Assembly (NCBI GenBank): GCA_914767885.1
Contig: CAJZBQ010000011.1
Location: 1,240,001-1,304,000 of the forward strand
From: Blepharisma stoltei
Lineage: Eukaryota > Ciliophora > Heterotrichea > Heterotrichida > Blepharismidae
DNA: 64,000 nt
Direction: 5' to 3'
Under the pieces are notes generated by a model, which was not told the origin of the DNA, did not search any database, and worked only from the letters and a program-made list of their open reading frames with translations. This document shows positions 46,692 through 56,071 of the stretch, in pieces. The translations under genes and the position numbers were made by a program. The first letter of the stretch is position 1. Every line of letters begins with the position of its first letter.

Positions 46692-47288
46692 ATTATTCGA
46701 CTTTATTGTCACAGGTGGAATCTGAGTTGGATGGGAGAGAAATGAAAAAACTGAAAATAAGAAAGAAAACAGTGGAGGAAGAGAATTTAGGGAAGATGGT
46801 AGCAGGAAAAGAAAAGAGGAAATAATTATTAGGTAGAGAGATAGAAATAAAATGTAATGGCTAATTTAATTTCCATGATAACAAAATTTATTCGTATCTA
46901 GACAAATAAATTATTATTGGAAAATATAGAAAAGATATAGAAAAGCGAACTGAGATTATAAAAAACAAAACAATCTTTGAATAGACTAATAATTAGAAAT
47001 TTTCTAGAAGAAGGGATTAAAAATATTTAATATCTGAATAAATTAATTGAAGGATAGGTTTAAAAAATATTATCATTATTTGCAGATTTTTGAACTTTAC
47101 CACCTAAGTGTGGAATCTTTTTCCGTGTGTGAATAGAGGATTCCACATGTGAAGCACTTTTGATTTCACATGTGGAATCCTCTTTTCACACACGGAAAAG
47201 ATTCCACACTTAGGTGGTAAAGTTCAAAAATCTGCAAATAACGATAAAATATATCAAAAAGGCGCTAGATCTTAAATTTAAAATATAA
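46692..47288. other. Intergenic region with long palindrome
   Basis: It lies between divergent PRA1 and RING/TRAF genes. Apart from the palindrome at 47078-47239 it is AT-rich without recognisable features. Confidence 0.6.
47078..47239. repeat. Long near-perfect palindrome
   Basis: Arms of roughly 75 bp run from ATTTGCAGATTTTTGAACTT to its complement, around a ~10-bp spacer (gcacttttga). Arms contain ACCACCTAAGTGTGGAATC. It lies 50 bp upstream of the ATG at 47289. Foldback P elements that are proven IESs here have the same architecture but other ends. Confidence 0.85.
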
Positions 47289-48152
47289 ATGGAAGGCGCT
47301 AAGTACACAATTGATAGCAACTATGAGGCTGAATTTGTAACCAAAAAGAAAAAAACATCAAGCATGAGGCCTATCAAGCTGAATCGATCTAGAGGTCACA
47401 TCAAGCTCGAAGAATTTGAAACTCCAAACTCCAACATTCCACGGCTTTCTCTATCCCACCAGCCAAGCCCTATTCTTTTCACTCCAATCTCATCCCAGAT
47501 CACAGACAACAATCATTCACAGAAATTACCCAGAATCTCCTCAGTTAATAACGAAGACTATTCCACAATTTCCTCAAAACAAAAATTTTTAGGCCGTTTG
47601 GTATTAGAAAGATTCCAAAACTCCGCAATGGCTCAATACTTCATCTGCCAGCTCTGTGACTGCGTTTGCAATATAGGTTTTCTAGAATGCCAAGTCTGCT
47701 CCAGTTTATTCTGCAAAGAATGCTTATATATTTACACCCACCAAAACGCTCCAAATACTTGTCCGAAATGTGAGACCTCCAATCAGCTAGCCTTGAACGA
47801 AATTGAGTCTTGCTTTTCAGGACGTTATGTTTCCAGCCCCAGTTTAGCTATGATCCATAGTCTTTTAGAAGTTGAATGCAAACATATAGGATGCTCACAT
47901 ATAGTGATTTTGAAAGATTTGGCAGAGCATGAAAGAAGATGTGATTGGAGGTATACGCCTTGCAAATTGAAAAAAATTAAGAAAGACGTCCCAGGGTGCT
48001 TGGATTTAGTTAGGGCTAATGATGAAATGGAAGGATATTGCTCAGTTAGGTGTCAGCTTTTTGGAGATTTGGTGGATGGGAGAACTAATCATTCGTATGA
48101 TGAGCATACTGCGAAATTAATTGAATTAATTAAAATGCATCGAAATTATTAG
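47289..48152 (+). CDS. RING-type and TRAF-type zinc-finger protein
   Basis: 287 residues. A disordered N-terminal third is followed by a RING-like zinc domain (CQLCDCVCNIGFLECQVC...CKECLYIY...CPKC, ~res 119-160). A TRAF-type finger comes next (CKHIGCSHIVILKDLAEHER, then C). It resembles ciliate TRAF-zinc-finger E3 ligase candidates. No IES, intron or TGA-Trp. Ligase activity is inferred. Confidence 0.82.
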   Translation: MEGAKYTIDSNYEAEFVTKKKKTSSMRPIKLNRSRGHIKLEEFETPNSNIPRLSLSHQPSPILFTPISSQITDNNHSQKLPRISSVNNEDYSTISSKQKFLGRLVLERFQNSAMAQYFICQLCDCVCNIGFLECQVCSSLFCKECLYIYTHQNAPNTCPKCETSNQLALNEIESCFSGRYVSSPSLAMIHSLLEVECKHIGCSHIVILKDLAEHERRCDWRYTPCKLKKIKKDVPGCLDLVRANDEMEGYCSVRCQLFGDLVDGRTNHSYDEHTAKLIELIKMHRNY

Positions 48153-48292
48153 ATTTAATGAAAATTAGTCGACTAGGATTAAAAAAACGTGCTTCGATAT
48201 CTATAGGAAATTAGATAAAAAATAAATTAGGAATAGATTATTTAGCTCAGCTCGGCATAAATTTCGAATAAAATGTCTTTATATTCCATTAA

Positions 48293-48589
48293 ATGCAAGG
48301 CAAGTCAAAGAGAGACGATGTTGTAGAGCTCAGATATCAAAGATATTATAGAATAGCAACTGAATCAAAGGTTGGACAGATCATAACAAATCTCTGGAAT
48401 AATTATATTTGGCATTACTCCTCTAAAGCACTAACAGGATCCAAAAAAATCATATGGACCCTTACTAGTCTAGGAGTCATTCTTCTGCTCCCTATCACAA
48501 TGCAGGCTATATTAGAAGCTGATGCCCAAATGCAAAATTTATCATCTCAACTTGACACTGCAGGCCAAGCTAATTACCGTCCTTACTAA
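48293..48589 (+). CDS. Tom22-like mitochondrial import receptor subunit
   Basis: 98 residues. A soluble N-terminal part ends in SSKALTGSKKIIW, followed by one hydrophobic segment (TLTSLGVILLLPITMQAI) and a Gln/Asn-rich C-terminus. This matches Tom22's single anchor preceded by a basic/aromatic segment (…K.AWI..T…LLVLP…E). The acidic N-terminus of fungal and animal Tom22 is missing, as is common in plants and protists. Identification is moderate because the protein is short. Confidence 0.55.
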   Translation: MQGKSKRDDVVELRYQRYYRIATESKVGQIITNLWNNYIWHYSSKALTGSKKIIWTLTSLGVILLLPITMQAILEADAQMQNLSSQLDTAGQANYRPY

Positions 48590-48745
48590 AATAATCTTAT
48601 CATTTCATTAATATAAATTGAATTCCTATGCCTAATTGAGAATCAAACATTGAACTTTTTGCTAATAGAGCTGGCAAAGGATAAGGAAAACCTAAGATGA
48701 AATGGTGACCTTAAATTTTAATAGGAAAAATGAATAAAATATGAT

Positions 48746-49186
48746 TTAAGTATGAAATAGAAAATCAATATTGTTGCTTGATTGTTTTGGAGCGACATCA
48801 CCGTCAAAAATATTCATCAGGCTCGGATTTTGATTATTATTCTGAGCCCTGGTTTGAGGTACTGGCTGACTCGTCTGACTTGATTGCTTGACAAGAGGAA
48901 TTGTTTGTTGCGAGGCCGTTTCCCAAGCTATTCGATTAGCTTTTATGATGATTTTATTCTGAAAATCAGGAACCTTGCTCTCTTCACTGTTAAGATCCAT
49001 TCAGACTTGAACCTTGCCATTTAGATATTTGAACCTGAAATGATATCGGCCTTCTATTGGGAAGCATTCCCTAATGTCTCTTAACTTAATATCGCTCAAA
49101 GGCTTTTCTATTGCAAATGCATTAGGCTGCTCGGGATTATCAAAGTCCTCTGGAATATGATAATAAATCAGAGTATAGTGACTCAT
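48746..49186 (-). CDS. DIX-like domain protein
   Basis: 146 residues; TGA at the VQVWMDL junction is Trp. The N-terminal ~85 residues (YYHIPEDFDNPE, LSDIKLRDIRECFPIEGRYHFRFKYL, WMDLNSEESKVPDFQNKIIIKANRI) follow the DIX fold pattern of Dishevelled/Axin: YYIP start, LGDFK helix, YRFFFK strand, then a closing strand. DIX domains polymerise head to tail. The C-terminal half is disordered (QTSQPVPQTRAQNNNQN). Family call is from pattern only. Confidence 0.55.
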
Positions 49187-49255
49187 ATTTACAATCGCCT
49201 ATTAAATTTAATTTTCTTAATATATGAGTTTCAATAAAATAATTAATCCTTAAAA

Positions 49256-50008
49256 CTAAAGATCTTCGACATTTGTGCCGTCTTTAGGCTCTTCATTCAT
49301 TTCTGATGTCCAAAGTGTCAGATTGTCTCTAATAAGCTGCATAATGGTGGTGCTGTCCTTGTATTGGTCTTCGTCTAAGTTATCAAGCTCTGCAATGGCT
49401 TGGTCAAAGGCAGTTCTCGCCATGTTGCAGGCATCAGTAGGGTTTTCCTTGACTTCATAGTGGAAAACTGAGTAATTCAGTGCAAGTCCTAACCTAATAG
49501 GATGGGTTGGGGGAAGTTCAGCACTTGCAAGATCCATTGCTTCTTGATAAACACGGTGAGCATTATCCGCAGCAGTGGTCCCGTACTTAGCCTTATTTCC
49601 TCCAGCAGTCTGGTACTCTGCCATGTACCTGTAGTAATCTCCTTGCATCTTCAAGAAAAAGACTCTGCCTTCATTTGTGTTTTGTTTCTTGCTGAGGACC
49701 TCAGTGATCAGATCTAGAATTTCTTGACAAGTTCTATTGAGTTCTTCTTCGATTTTCAGACGGTATGCACGGGCTAATTCCACTCTTTTAGCGTTTCCGC
49801 GAGATTCTTCTTTTTCTTCAAGGGCTGAAATTGTGCGCCAAGCTGTTCTTCGGACTCCTACCACGTTTTTGTAGCCAACACTAAGCAAGTTACGCTGATC
49901 TACGTTGAGTTCGGTGGCTTGCCTTATCACGTTTTTCATAACGTTGATCATGTCGTCGTACCTTTCTGCTTGTTCAGCGAGTTTGGCTTTATAGGTTAAA
50001 TCCTCCAT
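49256..50008 (-). CDS. 14-3-3 protein
   Basis: 250 residues, full length. It binds phosphoserine/threonine motifs as a dimer. Signatures are [48 protein letters not shown] and DNLTLWTSE; the phosphate-binding Lys, two Arg and Tyr are present. The C-terminal tail is acidic. No IES or intron, as expected for a conserved single-exon gene. Confidence 0.98.
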   Translation of the reverse strand: MEDLTYKAKLAEQAERYDDMINVMKNVIRQATELNVDQRNLLSVGYKNVVGVRRTAWRTISALEEKEESRGNAKRVELARAYRLKIEEELNRTCQEILDLITEVLSKKQNTNEGRVFFLKMQGDYYRYMAEYQTAGGNKAKYGTTAADNAHRVYQEAMDLASAELPPTHPIRLGLALNYSVFHYEVKENPTDACNMARTAFDQAIAELDNLDEDQYKDSTTIMQLIRDNLTLWTSEMNEEPKDGTNVEDL

Positions 50009-50885
50009 TAATTTTATCGAATGGCAAGTTTAAGATGGAAACGATAGTTTATATTAAGGAAGCTCAGAAAATAGATAATTTAATTTTTTTAAGGCGAGGT
50101 TTAGCTTTATATTTGTGCAAAATAATAGAGTTAGAGGTTATGAAAAAGAAAAAGATATTTTGAATCGCATTTTTGTGATTTAATTGGGATTTTGAAGTAT
50201 TTGTTTGAATGCAAAAAGAGGCTGACATATTTTAGTGAAATATAGTCTCAGATATATCTAGGATGCCTTAAAGTAGCCGCTGTATTGAATTTTCTTATGT
50301 AAATGTCTAAAGCAATTTAAAAAAAAACTATCCAAAAATAAAAATAATTTCATTAGTGTTAAGAATCCAAAAGAATTTCAGTCTTATTTGGAATTATTCT
50401 TTCTCCCTATGATCAGAAAGTATTTTTAAAATATCAAACCAAAATTTTGTTTGAATTATATTTAAGAAAAATTCTATAATTTTATTTCTTATATATTATA
50501 AAAGTTTCAAAATTATAATAAACGCTTTAGTATATATTGTTTTCAACCTTAGAATAATAAAGTTTCTATTAGATAAAATCAAATTTAATACAAATATCTA
50601 ATTAAATTAAAATTTAAAGATTCAGAATTTAAGAAAAATAAATATGAAGATTCAAATAGCGATGCTACTTTAGCAGTTCTAAGATGAAAGCCAAAATTAA
50701 AATATAAAAAAAATTTTCCAAAATAAGTCAAATCTAAAGTGAGACTAAATTGACGATTACAAAATTATATAAAAAATAACAAATAATTGTTTTAAAAATA
50801 ATGAATGAAAGTAAATAATCATCCAGAATGACTAATTATCATTCAAGATATTATTCTTTAAAATCATAATTATCTTCCATTTATA
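50009..50885. other. Intergenic region
   Basis: About 880 bp between divergent 14-3-3 and succinyl-CoA ligase genes. Very AT-rich; I see no MITE ends, RNA or ORF in it. Confidence 0.6.
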
Positions 50886-51806
50886 ATGCTAAAAAGACTG
50901 TTTAGCCATACAGCGAAAGTATTCGTTGATAAGAACACCACAGTAATTTGCCAAGGCATAACAGGTGCTCAAGGGACTTTCCACACAACTAAAGCAATTG
51001 AATATGGTACCCATGTTGTCGGTGGGGTGACTCCAGGCAAAGGTGGCAAAATCCACTTAGGAGTCCCTGTTTTCAACACAGTAAAAGAAGCCAAACAAGC
51101 TGTAAATCCATGGGCAAGCTCTATATACGTCCCTCCTTCTTTCGCAGCCCAAGCAATCTTAGATTGTATCGAAGAAGAAATTCCTTTAATTGTCACTATC
51201 ACTGAAGGAATTCCCCAACACGACATGGTTCGTGTCAAAGACGCTTTAAAATCAAGCAAAAGCAGACTTATAGGGCCAAATTGTCCAGGAGTCATTAAAC
51301 CAGGAGAATGTAAAATCGGAATTATGCCTGGCTATATCCATACTCCGGGAAAAGTCGGAATTATCAGCAGATCAGGGACTTTGACTTATGAAGCAGTTGA
51401 CCAAACCACAAAAGAAGGCCTAGGACAGTCCACTGTTGTTGGAATTGGAGGAGATCCATTTAAAGGCTCTGACTTTATTGATGTTTTGGAAATGTTCATA
51501 AATGACCCAGAAACTGAATCTATTGTATTGATAGGAGAAATCGGAGGCACAGGAGAAGAAGATGCGGCTGCTTGGCTGAAAACATATAATGTTCAGAAAA
51601 AGCCTGTCGTTTCGTTTATTGCAGGAATTAGTGCACCGCCTGGAAAAAGAATGGGACATGCTGGAGCTATCATATCAGGAGGCAAAGGAGGAGCTGAGTC
51701 TAAAATCAAAGCGCTAGAGGATGCTGGGGTTGTGGTGACCAGATCACCTGCACAAATAGGGAAAACGATGAAAAAGCTAATGCAGGAAAGGGGATTAGTA
51801 GATTAA
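50886..51806 (+). CDS. Succinyl-CoA ligase (synthetase) alpha subunit, mitochondrial
   Basis: 306 residues. It interconverts succinyl-CoA and succinate with ADP or GDP phosphorylation in the TCA cycle. The N-terminus [13 protein letters not shown] fits a short mitochondrial presequence. The CoA site ([11 protein letters not shown]), [20 protein letters not shown] and the phospho-His motif [13 protein letters not shown] are all intact. No IES or intron. Confidence 0.97.
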   Translation: MLKRLFSHTAKVFVDKNTTVICQGITGAQGTFHTTKAIEYGTHVVGGVTPGKGGKIHLGVPVFNTVKEAKQAVNPWASSIYVPPSFAAQAILDCIEEEIPLIVTITEGIPQHDMVRVKDALKSSKSRLIGPNCPGVIKPGECKIGIMPGYIHTPGKVGIISRSGTLTYEAVDQTTKEGLGQSTVVGIGGDPFKGSDFIDVLEMFINDPETESIVLIGEIGGTGEEDAAAWLKTYNVQKKPVVSFIAGISAPPGKRMGHAGAIISGGKGGAESKIKALEDAGVVVTRSPAQIGKTMKKLMQERGLVD

Positions 51807-51890
51807 ATAATATTTATGGCAAAATCAATATAATTTTTGGTTTATTTAAAAGAAAAGGCTTTTTAAAGTGAAATATAAATTTACTTATAA

Positions 51891-53493
51891 TTATTCTTGC
51901 TCTAGCAGTTTATCCTCAAGCTTTCTTACTTCTTCTAATGTTTCTCTAAGGACTCCATGAGGGTCCTCCAATTTTAACTCAGGCAGTGGAGGAGCTGTAT
52001 TTGGATCTGTAAAATACTTAGGTCTGCACTGCTTTACGACGTCATCGTCTTCAACCTCTGTGAATACCCCACATTTTGGAGGCTGCATATCATTTGATCC
52101 GAATTTTTTGTTAATATGAAATTTGCTAGGGGAATTTGGTTGAATGTTTTTATAATGTGATTGCATATAGGGGTTTTCCCCTAGATAGCCCTTACAGGGC
52201 TGTGGATTCTATCTGGACTCCTTTGGTTGATGGAACCAACAAGTGAGTTGTTCCGACCAAGTAGTGAGTTGGCTCCACCAACCAAAGATTCCGGACAGAA
52301 TCCACAGCTCTGCAAGGGCTATCTAGGGGAAACCCCTATATCAAGAAAAGGTCAAATTTCAAAGGAAATGTCGTAAGATAAAACAAATTTCTAATAATTT
52401 CTTGAGCAATTGCTACACTATAGCCAGGACGGCAATTATTTCGCACTAAGTTAGCAACTTTCGCTGAGTTAGCCCAGCTCAATAATTTGCAAAACCAACT
52501 CGAGTTGGCAAACGGCAGACATATGCTCACTTGTCAACTCGTGGAGCTAGTTTGGCAATTTATGGAGCCGGATCAACTCCAGAGTTGCAGCGAAATTTGC
52601 TAGCCCAGGGCATTCTAAATACAGCTATGCCAAATGGTTTCGATAAAAAGCATGCACCATTTTGGGATATCCTCTACCCACTCCCCAACATAAATTTTAC
52701 TTGTGCTTCCAAAATAAAAACTTCCTTGCCCATGCTTCATATCTTTCATCCAATAGCCTTCATACGAGTCTCCATTTGCCTTGGTAAAAATCCCATACCC
52801 ATCTTTCAAATCATCAACCCATTGCCCTTCATAGATATCTCCATTGGCATAGATCATTCTTCCTTGTCCATGCTTTTTGCCATTCAGTCAAAATCCATCA
52901 TATCTATCTTCATTATCATAAAAATAGCTCCCTTGGCCTGACATTCTGTCATCATTTCACTCGCCTGTATAAATTCTTTTATACTTATCCCCTTTTTTTG
53001 AAATCAGTTTCCACAACGTCCCGTTTCCATTTCTTTGATTAGCTTTTCAGCTGCCTTCATATTTATCTCCATTTGAATAATACATGATTCCATACCCTTC
53101 TTTAGCGTTATTATTCCACTCTCCTTCATATTTAGAACTATGAAACCATTTTTCGCCTCTGATTTTGCCATCTTCATCAGCTTGCCTTTTCTTTACCCAA
53201 TAGACTCCTTTATGATTGCCGTTTTTTTGAGCCCTTTTATTATTAATCTTCCATAGCTGCTCTGGAGGTCTGGATTCTACTGACTCACCCTCTGTGAGCG
53301 AACAAAACCATTGGAATCTAGCTAATTCTTTTGAATTTTAAACAGCTTGCATTTTTAATACATAAAATTTGTAATTAAATTAATTTTTACTTCATAAAAT
53401 TTATATATAAATTTTTAAAAAAATAAGCTCCTTTTTAAGTGAAGTAAATTTTTTGCTCACAGGGAGTGAGGCGCTTTCATTTTCTTCACTCAT
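51891..53493 (-). CDS. MORN-repeat protein (MORN3-like)
   Basis: 276 residues after removing two IESs. It starts MSEENESAS at 53493. About seven MORN repeats (YEGEWNNNAKEGYGIMYY, YEGSWKANQRNGNGTL, YTGEWNDDRMSGQGSY, YEGQWVDDLKDGYGIF) end in GEWVEDIPKCGVFTEVEDDD and a PLPELKLEDPHGVLRETLEE tail. The proline-lysine-cysteine-glycine ending and DPxGVL tail resemble MORN3, an axonemal/ciliary protein. MORN arrays bind membranes or act as structural spacers. Both junctions are strong, and the second splits the conserved PKCGV motif. Confidence 0.88.
52080..52665. mobile_element. IES, 586 bp, 8-bp target duplication, with nested foldback
   Basis: CATTTTGG at 52072-52079 and 52658-52665. The ends are partly inverted (AGGCTGCATATCATTTGATC / GGTGCATGCTTTTTATCG). 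A foldback P element at about 52165-52345 (TATAGGGGTTTTCCCCTAGA and complement) is nested. Removal gives VEDIPKCGVFTEVEDD on the minus strand. Confidence 0.86.
53284..53469. mobile_element. IES, decayed F1 relative, 186 bp, TGA-flanked
   Basis: TGA at 53281-53283 and 53467-53469 (TCA on the gene strand). The ends are CTCACCCTCTGTGAGCGAAC and GCTCACAGGGAG. Removal gives MSEENESASVESRPPEQLWK. No TA is at either junction. Confidence 0.87.
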
Positions 53494-53534
53494 AATAAAT
53501 AACGATTGCCATATTTAGAAAAGACCTTAAATTA

Positions 53535-54056
53535 TTAGCAAGAAGTGAACTTTGGGTTGATGAAAACCGTCTGGTTATGAAGCGCATTGGAGTACTCTGA
53601 AATGACAGTTCTCCTCAAGTTAAATTTTTTGTCTGGCTCTTCACCGTTAAATTGTTCTTTGCAATGCTCAGCATGTGTAGTGGAGGTTAACACGTCAATT
53701 TTCCAGTCCTCGTTTTGGTAGGTGTTAGGTCTAAAAATGGTGTTGCTAACTCGGCTCATTTTTTCGATGTTCATCATTTCTTCTTTCGTTAAATTTTCAG
53801 GGTTGGAGTCTTCATAGAAGACTCCGACAGTACGCTTGTCTGGGTTGTGCCATGAATCTGATCTAGTAAACATTGCTGAAGTTTGCTTAAGGATCTCTTG
53901 TTTTCTTAATTCTTTTTCAGCTGGTAAAGGTCTCTTTAATGGGGAGTCTGAATCATCAGCTCCGTAAAATTTAGATAAACTTGTTTGGAATGCTTGCTCT
54001 TGTGCGAAGGAAGGGTCTTTCTCAGCTCTCCACTTTTGGTAATACTCCTTGTCCAT
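53535..54056 (-). CDS. Hypothetical protein
   Basis: Not recognised. It is 173 residues from ATG 54056 (MDKEYYQKWRAEKDPSF); an upstream in-frame ATG would add 20 residues, but the later start opens a more typical sequence. It is polar and probably disordered with short helices (EKELRKQEILKQTSAMF). No membrane segment and no TGA-Trp. It is head-to-tail with the MORN gene. Confidence 0.65.
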   Translation of the reverse strand: MDKEYYQKWRAEKDPSFAQEQAFQTSLSKFYGADDSDSPLKRPLPAEKELRKQEILKQTSAMFTRSDSWHNPDKRTVGVFYEDSNPENLTKEEMMNIEKMSRVSNTIFRPNTYQNEDWKIDVLTSTTHAEHCKEQFNGEEPDKKFNLRRTVISEYSNALHNQTVFINPKFTSC

Positions 54057-54693
54057 TTTATTATAACTGATCTCGAAATAATTGAATTTCTTCTTAAATT
54101 TTGATTTGCTTATCACTCATATGAGTTGAGTTTGGGTATTTCAAGAGATTTGTGAGAAATTAATACAATGCTTTAAATAAAATAATTAAAAGTTTTATAG
54201 AGAGATTTTAAATTTTTTTCGAATTTGAGATTACACAGATGCCAAATTAATAAATTTGTTTAGTTGTAAACTTGAATAGAAGCATTTGCTCTTATTTGGA
54301 GTCATAATTTTCTGACAAATTAAACATTTTAGGAAAAAGTTATAAATCGATTTTTAGTGTATATTTAAGATTGAGTCTCTGAGTCACAAAGATATTCTTG
54401 CATTTCCTCCAATATTTCTCTCTTTTTATCGACAAAAAACCATTAATTTCTTGATAAATTAACAGCACTGACTTTTGCCTTAATAAATAGGGAATATATC
54501 TGTAATTTAATCTCCTTCTAAATTAAAACAAAATTTTTAATTTTAGAGGTAAAAATAATTATTTATGTGGCAAAACGAAAATTTACCTATAACTGCTCAA
54601 TTTTAGATGAGAAATACCATTAATATTTAAATTTTTTTTCCAAAAATTCGAATAGTTTTTTTGCTTCAATTTAAAGGGAGTTAATAAAAAAAA
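54057..54693. other. Intergenic region
   Basis: It separates divergent genes and carries an F2-like MITE (54511-54684) directly before the next ATG. The rest is AT-rich. Confidence 0.6.
54511..54684. mobile_element. Decayed F2 MITE, 174 bp
   Basis: TAA at 54508-54510 and 54682-54684. The ends TCTCCTTCTAAATTAAAAC and CTTCAATTTAAAGGGAGT are inverted and match IES C5. It ends nine bp before ATG 54694, so its removal defines the real leader. Confidence 0.7.
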
Positions 54694-55425
54694 ATGGACC
54701 TAAATCTAAATCAAGCTGACTGCTCTTCTCAATCTCAAATTTTACCACTAGCGCCGCTTTTACTTGAAGAAACTTCAAATGAATTCTGCTTTAATTACTA
54801 TCAAAATTTTTACTATAAGAGCCTGACAGAAATTTCAGATGAGCGTAGCCTGATCCCGTCAGATAATGAAGAAACCTTTCAATGCAACATCTGCTTTGCA
54901 GATTTTTCATGCAAAAAAGGCTTGAGCCAACATATAGGTAAAATTCATTCGACATCTGATAAAAAGGCATTATGCAAACAATGCAGTAAGAAGTTCAAAA
55001 ATGAGAATGCTCTAAAATCACATATTCTCATTGCTATATATGAAAATTTATATGCAAACATATTGTATAATTTTTATGTAAGAAAATAAAATAAAATTTG
55101 TCAGTCACCCATATAAAAAAGCATATAAAACAAGTACACGAAAAATCAACCAGAGTTCCATGCAAAAAGTGTGGCCAGCTAATATATAATAAATATATGA
55201 TGAAAGCGCACATGGCCCGGGAGCATCCTGCTCAGGTAAATATATAGAGGGTTTCCTCTATATAGCGCTGAAAGCGCAGACATTTTCCCAGGAGCTTTCC
55301 AAGTTCGTCGGACCAAATCGCTTTTTGGTCCGACCAAGGCATTGATTTGGTGCAACCAACCGATAAATTCCGATCAGAATTTATCGGCCTTACAGCGCCA
55401 AACATAGGAAACTTCTATAAGTTAA
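54694..55425 (+). CDS. C2H2 zinc-finger protein
   Basis: About 151 residues after removing two IESs. The N-terminal ~65 residues are acidic. Three C2H2 fingers follow: CNICFADFSCKKGLSQHIGKIH, CKQCSKKFKNENALKSHIKQVH and CKKCGQLIYNKYMMKAHMAREH. The second finger is complete only after the 101-bp IES is removed, because its last His lies beyond it. The C-terminus is probably HPAQVNIS after the foldback is removed; the exact end depends on which TA is used. It is a likely nucleic-acid-binding protein. Confidence 0.82.
55025..55125. mobile_element. Short IES, 101 bp, TA-bounded
   Basis: CATAT repeats with TA at 55023-55024 and 55124-55125. Removal gives NALKSHIKQVHEKS and completes the second zinc finger. 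Not repeated in this window. Confidence 0.87.
55243..55417. mobile_element. Foldback P element, ~175 bp
   Basis: Reverse-orientation homologue of IES C6: shared parts include CTCTATATAGCGC, GACATTTTCCCAGGAGC and CGATAAATTC. It lies in TATA tracts, so the cut is uncertain by 2-4 bp. It interrupts the last codons of the zinc-finger gene. Confidence 0.8.
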
Positions 55426-56071
55426 CTATTTTGTACAAAAATAAAATAGTCAGTAATTTTAAATTCTTTTTTAGCTGTTACATTTTTGTTGACTTACAAT
55501 TATAAGTTGGTACAAATATTGACCCAAGTTATTTTGAATTTATATATCTCTAAGGAATGTTATAATGAATTCTGAGGGAATTTCTTAATTATTTTATCAC
55601 CAAATTATAAGTCCGCTGACAAAAATGAAAGACTGCTAAGAAGACAAGCCAAGCTAAGAAATTACAATCATAAACCTTTTCTAGAACTATTTAATAATAA
55701 ATGAAACATTGCCCTTAAGATGATAGAAATTTATATATATCTTTTAAGTGTTTTTAATAGCTCCCCTTCCGTGAGCGAATTAAAACATTGGAAATATTTC
55801 CTTTTTTTTTGGTAAAACCCCATTCTCCGACACATCAAAAATTTTTTCATATAAAAAAAATTATGAAAAAACTTTCAATATATAAGTGATAATTAATATA
55901 TGAAATCTTTTGATTTTTGAACAACTGTGCTTTAAAACATAAATACGCAAATAAATTAAATTGCTTTATTCAAATAGATTTTTTTAAAATTTAGAAAAAA
56001 AATTACTATAAAATTTATATATAAAATTTTAAAAAAAAAAATTAATCCCCCTTACTTGAGTAAGATAAAAA
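55426..56071. other. Intergenic region
   Basis: It contains a decayed F1-like element at about 55761-56063, whose right end is nine bp before the ATG at 56072. Nothing else was recognised. Confidence 0.6.
55761..56063. mobile_element. Decayed F1-like element
   Basis: It starts CTCCCCTTCCGTGAGCGAAT after TAG and ends TTACTTGAG before TAA, so the flanks match only as TAG/TAA. The core TGATAATTAATATATGAAATC is F1-like. Confidence 0.6.

Noticed and set aside
51891-52166. Separate small gene starting MQSHYKNIQPNS
   Set aside because: The first half is IES sequence. The rest (PKCGVFTEVEDDD onward) is the C-terminus of the MORN protein.
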